Part shown: positions 25,743 to 36,200 of the stretch, piece after piece
Numbering within the stretch: position 1 is the first letter of the stretch
Layout of the letters: every line of letters begins with the position of its first letter
Assembly: GCA_020636075.1 (NCBI GenBank)
Contig: JACJYO010000002.1
Location: forward strand, 372,001-436,000
From: Lewinellaceae bacterium
Lineage (GTDB): Bacteria > Bacteroidota > Bacteroidia > Chitinophagales > Saprospiraceae
Direction of reading: 5' to 3'
DNA: 64,000 bases
Program-made: the position numbers and the translations under genes
Notes under the pieces: generated by a model
Databases searched by the model: none
Told to the model about the DNA's origin: nothing
What the model saw: the letters and a program-made list of their open reading frames with translations, nothing else

Positions 25743-27885
25743 TTAATTCACATCGAAAGTAGTGTCCTCAATGCCTTCGTTAACTTTGATTGTTGTAATC
25801 GTCCCTTTCATCGGAACTGGGAATACACCGGATATGGTTACGCTATGCGGAAATAGCACACCCTTAACATCCTTGTAATCAGCAAAGTCATTGATCACGG
25901 TTGCCGGTGAACCGTCAGGGCCTTCAGAACTGCTTATTTCGCGAATTTTCAGGCTGGATTCCATGTCATAGTACTCCGTGGCTTTTTTGCCATCGGGGCG
26001 TTCCACTTCTCACGACATATAGCTTTTTGCCTTCGACCACCTCAACGCCTTTGAGCGTTAATTTCATCCCTGAGGATACGTATGCGGCTTCCTTGCAAAA
26101 CAAAGCCTGTTCTTTCATGTCGTCCAGTTCTTCGCCTTCCATCTCGCGTTGGCCGCCCATACCGGATTCAACTGCTTTTTCGCCATTATACACCCGGTTG
26201 GATACCACGTTGCCCTGCATAGAAATAGCCTGCGCTACTTTTGTGCCACCTTTTTGGCTCATTTTCATACCCAGATTACCCATAGGAGTAACCAGCGCCA
26301 TTTCATACTGAACATCTTTCAAAGGTGGCCAGTTTTTTTGTGCCGCCGATAGCGTTTACATAGTCGGCAATGATCGTTTCAGCAGTAACACCTGCAGGTA
26401 TTACCACATTAGCATCTTGAATGGGATTGCCATAAGTGTCATAAAAAATTGACCTTACCACTTGCGGAAAATTGTTTGATCCGATCGGCTACATCGTCCT
26501 TGTTGCCCACTACCAAAATATGAGCGTTATCCGGAAGGATGTACTTGTTGGCCATTGCCATTACATTCTCGGGGTGACATTCTGCAGGGTCGCCAAATAG
26601 TTCTCGTAGTAATCCGGTGCCAATTTGTACCGAACTGTATTGAGTGCAAAATTTGCAATAGTACCAGGCTGCTCCAGACTTCTGGAAAACTGGCCAATCA
26701 TTACATTTTTAATAAGTTGCAAGTTCTCTGCGGAGACACTTTCGGTACGGATAGTTCTGAATTCTTTCAGAAATTCAATAATTGCGCTATCGGTCACTGC
26801 ATTACGAACACTGGCTCCCGCATTGAAACTACCAATGAGTTTGTTGGTTGAAAGTGATGAATTGGCGCCATAGGTATAGGCTTTATCTTCACGCAAATTA
26901 AGATTAAGACGGCTATTGATTAAACCACCCCTCCAAGAATAGTGTTCATCAGGCTGCCCGGAATAGCATCCGAACTTTGCGGTTGCAACATAACCGGATA
27001 AGTAATATTAATGACCGACTGTACTGCTCCGGGTTTATGAACAAAATCCACTTGCGTTTTTCCGGTGCCTTAGGTGTTGCGTATTGGTGTTTCGGCACAT
27101 CGCCTGCAGCCCATTTGCCAAAATACTTCTCCGCTTTCGCCATGGCATCGGCTTTCGAAATGTCGCCAACAATTACGAGGTAAGAAATATTGGGCTTCAG
27201 GTAGGTCTGGTAATGGTTTTTGATTTGTTCCAGAGTAATTTTCCCCAAAGTGGCTTCGGTCATAACTTCTCCGTACGGATGATCCTTGCCATAGCGCAAT
27301 ACCGATGCGACATCACCGGCAATGGCATTCGCATCATCTTTGTTTGAAGCAAGCGCACTTTCAGTCCTTGTTTTTGCTTTCGCAAGTTCTTCTTCAGGGA
27401 AAGTCGGGTTGAGCAGTACGTCTGCCATCAGTTCAAGCAACTTGTCGGTGTGCTTGCTCAGGCAAGCCCGGAAACCCCGTTGGAATTTGAGGATAATGAT
27501 GCACCAATAAAATCAATTTCCTCATCCAGTTGTGCCTTAGTCCGCGTTTTTGTGCCTTTGCTAAGCAGTTCGCCCATCATGTCGACATAACCAATGGCAT
27601 CTTTTTCGAGTACCGGGTCATAATCTGCAGTAATACGGAAGGAGACACTTGGGAGTTTATGGTTTTCAACCAAAATTACAGTCAGGCCATTTTTAAACTG
27701 CTGGTTTCGGCTTTGCCAATTTGAATTTTCGGAGCCGAGCCGGCTTTCGGAGAATTGGACCGCACATCGCCACCCGGAATTGGAATTACAGGAGCCCCGC
27801 TCTTGGTTGTTTGCGCAATTGAAGTCGTTGAAAATTGCGTCAGAAGCACAGCGCCGATGACTATTATGCTGAATAATTTTTTCAT
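25743..27885 (-). CDS. M16 family peptidase (non-catalytic partner type) with LolA-like C-terminal domain, many frameshifts
   Basis: From ATG 27885: signal peptide (MKKLFSIIVIGAVLLTQFSTT), then an M16 domain in which the usual HxxEH region reads GYVDMMGELLSKGTKTRT, so the zinc site is absent. Then RTESALASNKDDANAIAGD, HYQTYLKPNISYLVIVGDI, LNLNLREDKAYTYGANSS and a C-terminal domain (ADYVNAIGGTKKL; YYDMESSLKIREISSS; DYKDVKGVLFPHSV) like LolA/outer-membrane-lipoprotein sensors. At least eight one-base shifts, near 27697, 27468, 27059, 26933, 26577, 26447, 26322 and 26015, all or nearly all in homopolymers. The catalytic partner gene is directly upstream. Repaired length ~714. Confidence 0.82.
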
Positions 27886-27937
27886 ATTTTTATTGAATTT
27901 TTAAGCGTTTAATGCAACACGGTTTCGATGCAAAATA

Positions 27938-29251
27938 TTAGGGTTGACTTCCCTTTGGCAGCCAATACAGCACAACGCGGGATTTATCGGAAAATACTTA
28001 TTCGCTACCCGTTTGATATCTTCCCGTGTCACTTTGCGATAACGCTCTAACTCTGTGTTGATCAGATTAGCATCGCCGTAGTACATTTCATAGTTAGCCA
28101 GACTTTCGGCAATACCTTCAACCGTGTTATTGGCTGTTACAAAATCAGCCTCTACCTGATTTTGGATCTTTTGGTATTCCTGCTCTGAAATCAGATTTTT
28201 GAACATCGGCAATCACTTCATTCATGGCTTTTTCCAGATCACCGGGATTGACCCCCATATTGGCGAAACCGAACATGATGTTGGCACCCGGATCTTCGAG
28301 TTCGATCGGGAATGAACCTGCTGCCACCGCCTTTTGCTGTTCGTCAACGATGCTTTTTTGCATACGGCTGCTCTCGCCCTGGCTGAGCAACATCGACAAC
28401 ATTTTACTGCATAAAAATCCGGGGTTCCCAACGCCGGGACTTTGTAATTAAATATCACTGCCGGCAATTGAACATTGTCGTACACTGTATCGCGTACTTC
28501 AGTGGTGCGGTCAGGTTCTACAATTTTCGGGCGGAAAATCTCGCCTTTACCACGCGGAATATCTTTGAAATAGACATCCACCAGTTTTTGTTTGCTCGAT
28601 GTCGATATCGCCGGCGATTGAAAGAATGGCATTGTCGGGCCGATAAAAATCTTTGTAAAACTGCACGTAATCTTTCTCTTCAGCGGCATCCAGATGGTCC
28701 ATTGAGCCAATGGTAGAATGTTGGTACGGGTGCTTGGTATACAAACGTTTCATAGATTCCTCAAGGACGCGGCCGTAGGGTTGGTTATCTACACGAAGGC
28801 GGCGCTCTTCTTTGACGACCTCGCGTTGCGTTTCGATACCCACTTCTTCAACTTTAGCGTGCAACATGCGCTCACTTTCGAGCCATAGACCAAGACCGAG
28901 CTGATTACTGGGCAACAATTCATAGTAAAATGTCCGGTCATACCAGGTGTTGGCATTGTTGGAGCCACCTGCTTCGCTGATGTAGTCGTCGAATTCACCC
29001 CGACCAATATTGTCGGAGCCTTCGAAAAGCAGGTGTTCAAAAAAGTGTGCAAAACCCGTACGATCGGGCTTTTCATTTTTGGAGCCTACATGATACATTA
29101 CGGAAACGACCACATTGGGCGTGGTATGGTCTTCATGCAGGAGTACTTTCAAACCGTTGGAGAGTTCATACTCCACGAATTTGATATTTTGCCCAAACGC
29201 AGTTGTCAGGCTAAAAATGAATGCTAGAATAAACGGAATAATTCCTTTCAT
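27938..29251 (-). CDS. M16 family zinc peptidase (catalytic subunit), several frameshifts
   Basis: ATG 29251 starts a signal peptide (MKGIIPFILAFIFSLTTAFG). The inverted zinc motif is intact: FAHFFEHLLFEGSDNIGRGE (HxxEH), with the downstream Glu in REVVKEERRLRVDNQPYG. Later sections include YRPDNAILSIAGDI, AVIFNYKVPALGTPDFYAVK, MLLSQGESSRMQKSIVDEQ and ERYRKVTREDIKRVANKYFP. Four frameshifts near 28587, 28404, 28198 and 27975 interrupt it. The last, in a CCC run, restores the family's C-terminus RVVLYWLPKGSQP with stop at 27938. It forms a pair with the inactive M16 gene 52 bases downstream. Periplasmic. Confidence 0.85.
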
Positions 29252-29409
29252 AATCAAAATTTAAGGTGAATTGCTGAGGATAAATGGCGCGCGAAATTGC
29301 GAAGATTTGATGGTATAAACGTTCGGATTCGATAAACGTTTGGGTTGAATCGGCAAAAGTGGAGGAATGAAGTCGCGTTGAGCAACTTGAGCCGGTGTTT
29401 TTAAATGAG

Positions 29410-29444
29410 AAAGCGCCTCCTGCAGTGTGAACAGGAGACGCTTT
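29410..29444. terminator. hairpin between the M16 gene and the RNase H-like gene
   Basis: AAAGCG-C-CTCCTG pairs with CAGGAG-A-CGCTTT (12 pairs, one mismatch, 9-base loop), 55 bases past the stop of the minus-strand RNase H-like gene. No long U-tract, so termination is tentative. Confidence 0.4.
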
Positions 29445-29498
29445 AGGGGATGTCGGGGGTGTGTATGTGTTCGTTTTTTTCCGGACCAGAGGTCCGGA

Positions 29499-29969
29499 TT
29501 ACACAAATTTATCGGCGCAAGAGGACGAAGCAAATGCATCCGGCTTGGCTTTGAACACAAAACCCATGCTCAGGATATAGCCCATCGCCTCTTTCAGGGC
29601 AGTGTTACTTTCAAAGCTGGGGTCAGTATTTATGTCGGCATGCACTTCCAACTCGATATCATACAGATCCAGCAATGCACAAAGTGCATAAGCTACCTCC
29701 ACCGAGCGGCCTACTTCCAGGATCATCCGCTCGCGCAGGGTCATTTTCCGCTCGGTTTTGTGATTTGAAATAAACATAAACCCACCGCGCTTTTCCCGAA
29801 GGAACACAATCACCGTGGCAAAATGTACATCATCGCCAATAACTTGCGAATCGGTTCCGATGCATACCTTTAACCGGTTTCCATCCTGGATTTCGCGTTG
29901 AATTGTCGACTCAACGGCGGAGAGCAGGGGTTCTTCAATTTTTTGTCCGTTTAATCGTCTCCAGTGCAT
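29499..29969 (-). CDS. RNase H-like YkuK family protein (DUF458)
   Basis: 156 residues. The start ATG 29969 gives MHWRRLNGQKIEEPLLSAV, and the core VCIGTDSQVIGDDVHFATVIV has the acidic residue of an RNase H-like first strand. FMFISNHKTERKMTLRERMILEVGRSVEVAYAL follows, then LEVHADINTDPSFESN with acidic residues typical of the fold's later active site. YkuK/DUF458 proteins are predicted RNase H-fold nucleases without an established substrate. It is divergent from the thioesterase-like gene at 30110, and a palindrome lies between them. Confidence 0.82.
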   Translation of the reverse strand: MHWRRLNGQKIEEPLLSAVESTIQREIQDGNRLKVCIGTDSQVIGDDVHFATVIVFLREKRGGFMFISNHKTERKMTLRERMILEVGRSVEVAYALCALLDLYDIELEVHADINTDPSFESNTALKEAMGYILSMGFVFKAKPDAFASSSCADKFV

Positions 29970-30018
29970 AGCCTTTCATAATTGAAGGGTGAATTGGCAG
30001 ATTTCCGGGATACAAAAT

Positions 30019-30030
30019 TTGCGTACGCAA
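30019..30030. promoter_or_regulatory. perfect 12-bp palindrome in a divergent promoter region
   Basis: TTGCGTACGCAA lies between the divergent genes at 29969 and 30110, 50 bases before the plus-strand -7 box and next to a possible minus-strand one (CAAGTATA at 30029-30036). It is a candidate operator; nothing else supports it. Confidence 0.3.
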
Positions 30031-30079
30031 GTATAAAATACTTCCGCCGTAGTCGGAAATCGAATGCACCTTTAAACAA

Positions 30080-30087
30080 TACATTTG
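30080..30087 (+). promoter_or_regulatory. Bacteroidota -7 box for the thioesterase-like gene
   Basis: TACATTTG is an exact TAnnTTTG match, 22 bases before the ATG at 30110. A TTTG element at -33 is not evident. Confidence 0.6.
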
Positions 30088-30109
30088 TCTAAAATAGTTC
30101 CTGAAAAAT

Positions 30110-30586
30110 ATGCGAAAAGACTCTTTTCTCCAATTGATCAATACCCCATGGAAGATGCGCCTTTACTTGTGGGGTAAATTGCCGGCTGCTGCTTTTATGG
30201 GTATCCGTGTATTGCAGTGCAGCGAAGAACAAGCAACCGTCCAATTACCCTACGGCTGGCGCTCCCAAAACCCTTTTCGCTCCATCTATTTTGCTGCCCA
30301 ATGTGCTGCAGGTGAATTGTCTACCGGGTTGCTCGGGTTGGCTGCGCTCCAGGGAAAGCCTCCGGTTTCCATGTTGGTGCTAAACGTGGAGGCGGCTTTT
30401 TTAAAAAAAGCGGCAACAACACTGCGGTTTATTTGCCTGGACGGTGCCAAGGTTGAATCGGTGGTGCAAAATGCGCTGAAAGGCGATGTTGCCCAAACGA
30501 TTCGGATGGAATCGATTGGGTATCTGCCCGATGGAACCGAAGCCGCACGTGTCTGGATAACCTGGTCATTCAAAAAAAAGCAATAA
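30110..30586 (+). CDS. DUF4442 (hotdog-fold thioesterase-like) protein
   Basis: 158 residues in the DUF4442 pattern: WKMRLYLWGKLPAAAFMGIRVLQCSEEQATVQLPYGWRSQNPFRSIYF, then AAQCAAGELSTGLLGLAALQ where hotdog thioesterases carry their central helix and active residue, then AFLKKAATTLRFIC and VWITWSFKKK. It is related to acyl-CoA thioesterases; substrate unknown. Start ATG 30110 follows a -7 box. The stop codon TAA is directly followed by the ATG of the oxygenase gene, so the two are translationally coupled. Confidence 0.82.
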   Translation: MRKDSFLQLINTPWKMRLYLWGKLPAAAFMGIRVLQCSEEQATVQLPYGWRSQNPFRSIYFAAQCAAGELSTGLLGLAALQGKPPVSMLVLNVEAAFLKKAATTLRFICLDGAKVESVVQNALKGDVAQTIRMESIGYLPDGTEAARVWITWSFKKKQ

Positions 30587-31177
30587 ATGGAAGATAAATT
30601 TGAAGTCCTGATTGAAGGGCTGCTCGAGCATCAATACGGAAATGCAGACACTTTCATCGGTCCCGAACTTACCGCCTCCTTGCGCCAACAATTGGAATCG
30701 GTGTATGAAGCAGGTATCATGAAACCTGCCGGAATTGGCCAACACTTTAGCTATGAAAAAAACCTCAAAATCCGTGGCGACCTAATTTACTGGCTCGAAA
30801 AAGAACACAGTGCTGCTGAAAAAGCATTCCTGGAACATATTGAGGCATTTATCGACCACCTGAACCGCACCTGCTACACAGGCATTAATGCCTACGAATT
30901 TCACTTCGCCCGCTATGAAGCCGGCAGTTTTTATAAACGGCATTTGGATCAATTCAAAAGTGATCAGGGTCGAAAATATTCACTGGTGACCTATTTGAAT
31001 GAAAACTGGGAGCCGAAGGATGCAGGTCAGTTGCTCTTATTTTCCGAAGCAAACCCCGTGGAAATCTTTCCCACTGGTGGGCGCGCTGTTTTTTTCAAAT
31101 CAGACGAAATAGAGCATGAGGTCAAGGCAGGTAACCGTGCCAGAATGAGCATTGCGGGCTGGCTGAAGCGGGTATAA
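30587..31177 (+). CDS. 2OG-Fe(II) oxygenase (prolyl 4-hydroxylase-like)
   Basis: 196 residues. The iron-binding HxD is in FYKRHLDQFKSD, the distal His in EIEHEVKAG, and the 2-oxoglutarate-binding Arg in NRARMSIAGWLKR. The central strands read YSLVTYLNENWEPKDAGQLLLF, as in SM-20/EGLN-type prolyl hydroxylases. N-terminal residues ~1-90 are helical. It hydroxylates an unknown substrate, perhaps a protein proline. It starts immediately after the upstream stop (0 bases), so it is in an operon with the DUF4442 gene. A strong hairpin terminator follows. Confidence 0.87.
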   Translation: MEDKFEVLIEGLLEHQYGNADTFIGPELTASLRQQLESVYEAGIMKPAGIGQHFSYEKNLKIRGDLIYWLEKEHSAAEKAFLEHIEAFIDHLNRTCYTGINAYEFHFARYEAGSFYKRHLDQFKSDQGRKYSLVTYLNENWEPKDAGQLLLFSEANPVEIFPTGGRAVFFKSDEIEHEVKAGNRARMSIAGWLKRV

Positions 31178-31178
31178 A

Positions 31179-31221
31179 AACAGCGGCGGCTCCCGATATT
31201 TTACCGGGAGCCGCCGCTGTT
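31179..31221. terminator. strong bidirectional terminator between the oxygenase and sppA
   Basis: A 17-bp perfect inverted repeat (AACAGCGGCGGCTCCCG / CGGGAGCCGCCGCTGTT) with a 9-base loop sits between two convergent stop codons. Four additional As lie before it on the left. Confidence 0.9.
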
Positions 31222-31237
31222 CAAGCCAAATTGGCTT

Positions 31238-33025
31238 TTAATTGATGACCAACTCAAACGGCAAACGCGCCTGAATTCCCTGGTTTTTACGCATATCCTG
31301 CAAGGTTTTATACACAGGATACATTTCACCCAATTCGGAACGAAGCATCCAGGCCCGGATAACCTCATCGGAGTCTTTGCTTTTATCAAATTTTTCCAGC
31401 AGTTGCTCCAGGCCCGTTTTGGTCCGGGGGAATTCGGTAGTGCGGTACTTTTCCAAACCGGCCAGCTTCGCAGCAGCCGAGAGTGCACGATCAAGCCCCC
31501 CCATGTCATCTACCAGTCCGACAGATTTTGCTTTCTCCCCTGCCCAAACACGGCCCTGCGCAATTTCATGTACCGCTTCGGGTGTCATGTTCCGGCCTTT
31601 AGCTACTTTTTCCAGAAAATCCTGGTATATCCACTCCACACGACTCTGTATCATTGCGCTTTCCTCCGGTGAAAAATCGTAGAACGGCGTACCGAAAGCA
31701 GAGTATTTCCCGGTGCGAACAGTATCCATCGTAATACCCAGGTTATCTTTCATCGTTTTTTGCAAAATGGGGATTATCCCAAAAACGCCAATGGATCCCG
31801 TGATGGTAGTCGGCTCTGCAAAGATGCTATCGGCCTGGCAGGCGATGTAATAACCTCCGGAAGCGGCCACATCACCCATGCTCACAACAACCGGTTTGCC
31901 GGCCTGCTGGCATAATTGGACTTCGCGCAAAATATTTTCACTGGCCAGTACACTGCCACCCGGCGAGTTGATACGCAGTACAATTGCCTTTACATTATCG
32001 TCTTTGCGAATTTGGCGGAGCATCTTCACATATTTCCCATCACAAATATCCCCGGGATCAGCCTTGTCACCATCAACAATAGTGCCCTCAGCAAACAGCA
32101 CGGCAATCTTGTCCTTGGAAGAAAGGTCGAATTTTTTCACCCGGGAAGAGAAATAACTTTCAACGCTGACCCGGTTGAGTTTTTCTTTTTCATCGAGCCC
32201 TATTTTGGAACGCAGAAGGTCAAACGCCTCGTCTTCGTAAGCGATCCGGTCGACCAGTTTGTTTTCAACCGCTCCTTTGGCGCTTTTCCCGTCAAAATTG
32301 TCGGCTACTGCCCGCAGGTCTGCCTGTGAAATATTGCGGCTCTTACTGATATCCGAAACCATTTCATCATACAGGGCCGAAATATATTCCCGGATTTGCA
32401 GGCGGTTTTCCGGGCTCATTTTGTCCAAACGGTAAGGTTCCGTTGCCCCTTTGAATTTACCCGCATAGAAAATCCGCATTTGGATATCCAGTTTATCCAG
32501 CATGCCCTTGTAAAACATAATCATCCCGGAAAGCCCCCGAAAATCTACCGCACCGATAGGATTGATCAACACTTCATCGGCTACCGAGGCAACGTAGTAG
32601 GCGTTTTGAGTATAAAAATTGGCGTATGCAACGATAAACTTCCCCGAGGTTTTAAAATCGAGCAGGGCATTGCGCAATACTGACGCGGTAGCCTTCCCGG
32701 CCGTCAAATACATCGCATTGATATAAATGCCTTTTATATCGGGGTCTTCTTTGGCCTGCGCAATGGCTTTGACCATGTCGGTCAGCCCGAGCACGTCATC
32801 CCGGTCCATATCAAAAGGATCCAAAGGCAGGTTGTTGGTTTTTTCCGGGATAGGCATCTCAAACTTGAGTTCCAAAACGGAGTTGGCTTTTAGCGAAACT
32901 TTCTCCTTTTCCATGGCTTTTTCGGCAAAGCCGGTAATTGTCCAAATGCCGAAAAAGAACAATAAAACCAAGGCTAAAAACGTGCCCAGGCAGGAAGCGA
33001 AGATAAATTTGAGGAACTGACTCAT
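31238..33025 (-). CDS. sppA: signal peptide peptidase SppA, 67K type
   Basis: 595 residues, a membrane-anchored periplasmic protease that degrades cleaved signal peptides. An N-terminal helix (FIFASCLGTFLALVLLFFFG) is the anchor. The catalytic Lys lies in IFYAGKFKGATEPYR in the first S49 half and the nucleophile Ser in VVVSMGDVAASGGYYIA in the second half, the usual split dyad. The tandem-domain length is typical of the 67K form. ATG at 33025 is used because a -7-like box at 33092-33099 lies upstream of it, which rules out the longer frame. It is convergent with the oxygenase gene. Confidence 0.94.
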   Translation of the reverse strand: MSQFLKFIFASCLGTFLALVLLFFFGIWTITGFAEKAMEKEKVSLKANSVLELKFEMPIPEKTNNLPLDPFDMDRDDVLGLTDMVKAIAQAKEDPDIKGIYINAMYLTAGKATASVLRNALLDFKTSGKFIVAYANFYTQNAYYVASVADEVLINPIGAVDFRGLSGMIMFYKGMLDKLDIQMRIFYAGKFKGATEPYRLDKMSPENRLQIREYISALYDEMVSDISKSRNISQADLRAVADNFDGKSAKGAVENKLVDRIAYEDEAFDLLRSKIGLDEKEKLNRVSVESYFSSRVKKFDLSSKDKIAVLFAEGTIVDGDKADPGDICDGKYVKMLRQIRKDDNVKAIVLRINSPGGSVLASENILREVQLCQQAGKPVVVSMGDVAASGGYYIACQADSIFAEPTTITGSIGVFGIIPILQKTMKDNLGITMDTVRTGKYSAFGTPFYDFSPEESAMIQSRVEWIYQDFLEKVAKGRNMTPEAVHEIAQGRVWAGEKAKSVGLVDDMGGLDRALSAAAKLAGLEKYRTTEFPRTKTGLEQLLEKFDKSKDSDEVIRAWMLRSELGEMYPVYKTLQDMRKNQGIQARLPFELVIN

Positions 33026-33091
33026 AAAACTTGGTGTGGCGCCGGTGATAATAGCCGGCAGTTGAATAATTGCGCTAATTTCTAATTCACA

Positions 33092-33099
33092 CAAAGGAA
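33092..33099 (-). promoter_or_regulatory. -7-like box for sppA
   Basis: On the minus strand this reads TTCCTTTG (one mismatch to TAnnTTTG), 66 bases before the sppA ATG. Confidence 0.4.
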
Positions 33100-33212
33100 T
33101 GTCGCTGGGCAGCGATTGTTTTGAAAATTAGATCAATGTCAAAAATTGATTGATGGAATACGGGTGAAAACGGTTTGGTGAAAAACCAAATTTGGCCCGT
33201 GAATGGCTTTTA

Positions 33213-33225
33213 TAGTGGTTCACTA
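33213..33225. promoter_or_regulatory. small palindrome upstream of the adhesin gene
   Basis: TAGTG-GTT-CACTA is a perfect 5-bp-arm palindrome, 22 bases before the adhesin -7 box and so at the -33 position. It could be an operator; alone it is weak. Confidence 0.25.
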
Positions 33226-33247
33226 CTACTATTTTAATTAAAAAAAA

Positions 33248-33255
33248 GATTTTTG
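33248..33255 (+). promoter_or_regulatory. -7-like box for the SprB-repeat adhesin gene
   Basis: GATTTTTG differs from TAnnTTTG only at the first base; it ends 23 bases before the ATG at 33279. Confidence 0.4.
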
Positions 33256-33278
33256 CGTATCAGGTAAACACACCCTCT

Positions 33279-36200
33279 ATGTTACAAAAGCGCACTGCAT
33301 GTATATGCAACCCATTTGCCCTAATCGTACTGTTCATCTTCACAGCAAGCATACTGCCTGCGCAACAACTACAGGTTACGAATGCCAGTACAGCTCCGTT
33401 CACACCGGAAAATTTAATATCCAACGTTTTTTTAGGTGATGGCGTTGAAGTGACCAATATCACCTTCAACGGACATGATATTTCCGTTGGGTATTTTACC
33501 AATGGCACTCAGGCTATTGGGTTGGAACGTGGAATTGTGATGACCACTGGCCGAAGTGAAACTGGTAATTTACCGGCCTCCGAAGTTGGAAGCCATGCAA
33601 ACGGAAGCGACTTTGCCAGCAACAATGTAAATGGTTTTTTCCCGGGCGCAGATCCCGAATTGGAAATGCTTAGTTCCGGACAACTTTATGACATTACCTG
33701 GTATACGATAACCTTCATACCCACTTCCGACACCTTGCGTTTTCGCTATGTGTTTGCATCTGAAGAATATCCAGAGTTTGGCTGTAGCCAATTCAACGAT
33801 ATTTTTGGATTCTTTATCCAGGGCACCAACTATCCGGTCCCAACGAACATTGCCCTGATCCCTGGTACTAATCTGCCAGTATCGATCAACAATATTCACC
33901 CGCTAAACCCACTACCTTCGAGCAATTGCCCGCCTAAAAACGAGCAGTACTTTATTGACAACAACGGCTCGAACAAACAACCTACTTACGACGGATTTAC
34001 CAAAGTGTTTACAGCGGAAGCAATTGTTGTGCCCTGCGATACCTACACAATAAAGTTAGCCCTCACGGATGTAGGTGATCCCTATTACGATTCCGGCGTT
34101 TTTCTTGAAGCAAAAAGTTTTGGCACCGGGGCTTTGCGCACCGCATTGAACACCCCTAGCCTCGACGGTACCATTACAGAAGGCTGCTCCGCCGGCTCGC
34201 TCACCTTCCGACTACCTGCTCCTGCAACGGAGGACTACCCTATCGACTTCAATATTCTTGGAACCGCGACTAATGGTGTTGATTACCAAACCATTCCGCC
34301 CAACCTCATTATTCCGGCCGGCCAACAGGAAATCGTCATCCCGATCATAGCCTTTGAAGACGGAATATCGGAGACTGGCGAATTTCTGGCCATCGATGTG
34401 CGTCGAGACCCATGCAATCGCGACACCATCCAGATTATAATTCGTGACAACAGCATGAAGCCGCCGGACATGCTCGTTGATACCAGCTACTGCATTGGCA
34501 ATCAAGCGTTAATGTTGAATGGCACATTACCCGTTCCACAGCCGCAGCCCCCCAGTTTTAGCAATACGCAGGATTACACCATAAATCCTGTGAATACGAC
34601 CATAACCTCCCCAATCAATGTTTTCGGCGTACTGCCCCCAATACTGCAACCGGGCATGATCCGCTCGGTTTGCCTGAACATCACCCACAATTGGGTGGAT
34701 GACCTCGACATCTACCTGGTATCTCCGGGTGGGCAGTTTCTCGAATTAATGACCGATTGCGGCGCCGATGGTAAAAATTTCACCAATACCTGTTTTACAC
34801 TGGCAGCAACGAATCCCATTAACCAAAGCACCAAACAGGACGCTCCCTTCACCGGCGACTGGAAGCCTGAAGGCCCCTGGTCTGACCTGTGGGGCGGCGG
34901 CGCCTACCCGGTAAACGGTACCTGGAAACTACAATTGAAAGACGATGGCAATGGATTCGTAGGCACCTTGAATGACTGGACGATAACCTTTGAGCCGTTA
35001 TATGAAATCAAATACCAATGGTCGCCAACGACCGGACTTTCTTGTGCAGACTGCCCGGTACCGGAAGCAACGCCGGATGTTCCGACAACCTATCACCTGT
35101 TTGCCGTAGACTCCTATGGGTGTACATTGGAGGACTCTGTTCAGGTGAATGTACTCGAACCCCTTGAAGCCCCGGAAGTGTCTTGCACGGATTATACCAA
35201 TACTTCCATCACGTTTTCCTGGCCTGATGTAGCGGGTGCAACAGGTTATCAAGTAAATGTCAATGGAACGGGATGGACAGCACCTTCAGGTATCAACGAT
35301 CATGTGGTTGGAGGTTTGGGGCCCGGCACGCCGGTTACAATCGAAGTACAGGCCATCAATAATCCGGACTTAAATTGCGCAGGCCCCATTGGCACAGCAC
35401 TGTGCGTCAACTGCGACCAGCCACAACTTGCTAGTCAGGTGACAGGAGTAACCTGCAATGGCCTGGCAAACGGCAGTATTGTGCTCAGTACCGATAATTT
35501 GAATCCACCTTACACTTTTGACCTGGGGAGCCAGCAAAACAGTACCGGGGTGTTTAATAACCTGGCTGCAGGAAACTATTCCGCCACCGTCACCGACAAT
35601 TCCGGTTGCTATGCCGTACTTCCGGTTTCGATCAATGAACCGCCAAAACTTGAAGTTCAAATTGCAGCCACCAATGTCACCTGTTTCGGTGGCGACGAAG
35701 GCGCGGCAACAGCCCAGGGTAATGGCGGAACGGGCGTACTTAGCTACCAATGGAATGACCCGGCCACTCAAAGTCAGGCTAATGCGGTGAATTTAACTGC
35801 GGGGACTTACACCGTGACGGTAAGCGACCAGAATGGTTGTTCGACCACGGCAAGTACAACCCTCAGCCAGCCACCCGATATGCAACTTTTTGTTACCTCC
35901 TGGCTGACCGAGTGCGCCGGTGATTCGACAGGGCAAGCTGCCATTGGAGTAAATGGCGGCATCTCGCCATACAATTATGCCTGGAGCAATGGGCAATCCG
36001 GTGCACTCGCAATCAATCTTGCCGCTGGCAATTACACCGTAACTGTCACCGACAATGCTGGCTGCGCCAAAACTTCGTTTGCGCTGATTGGGTCTCCCCC
36101 GGCGCTTTCTGCAACAATTGACAGCACTGCAGCGACCTGTGCCGATTGGGCTAATGGCATCGCAAGTGTAGGTGCACAAGGAGGTTCAGGAACATTAACC

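Noticed and set aside
22706..29251. Programmed ribosomal frameshifting as an explanation of the broken genes
   Set aside because: There are about 20 shifts in five unrelated genes with no shared slippery heptamer or downstream pseudoknot, and both one-base gains and losses are needed.
29261..29560. 99-codon minus-strand frame between the M16 and RNase H-like genes
   Set aside because: It overlaps the end of the RNase H-like gene in another frame and contains a hairpin region; no recognisable protein.
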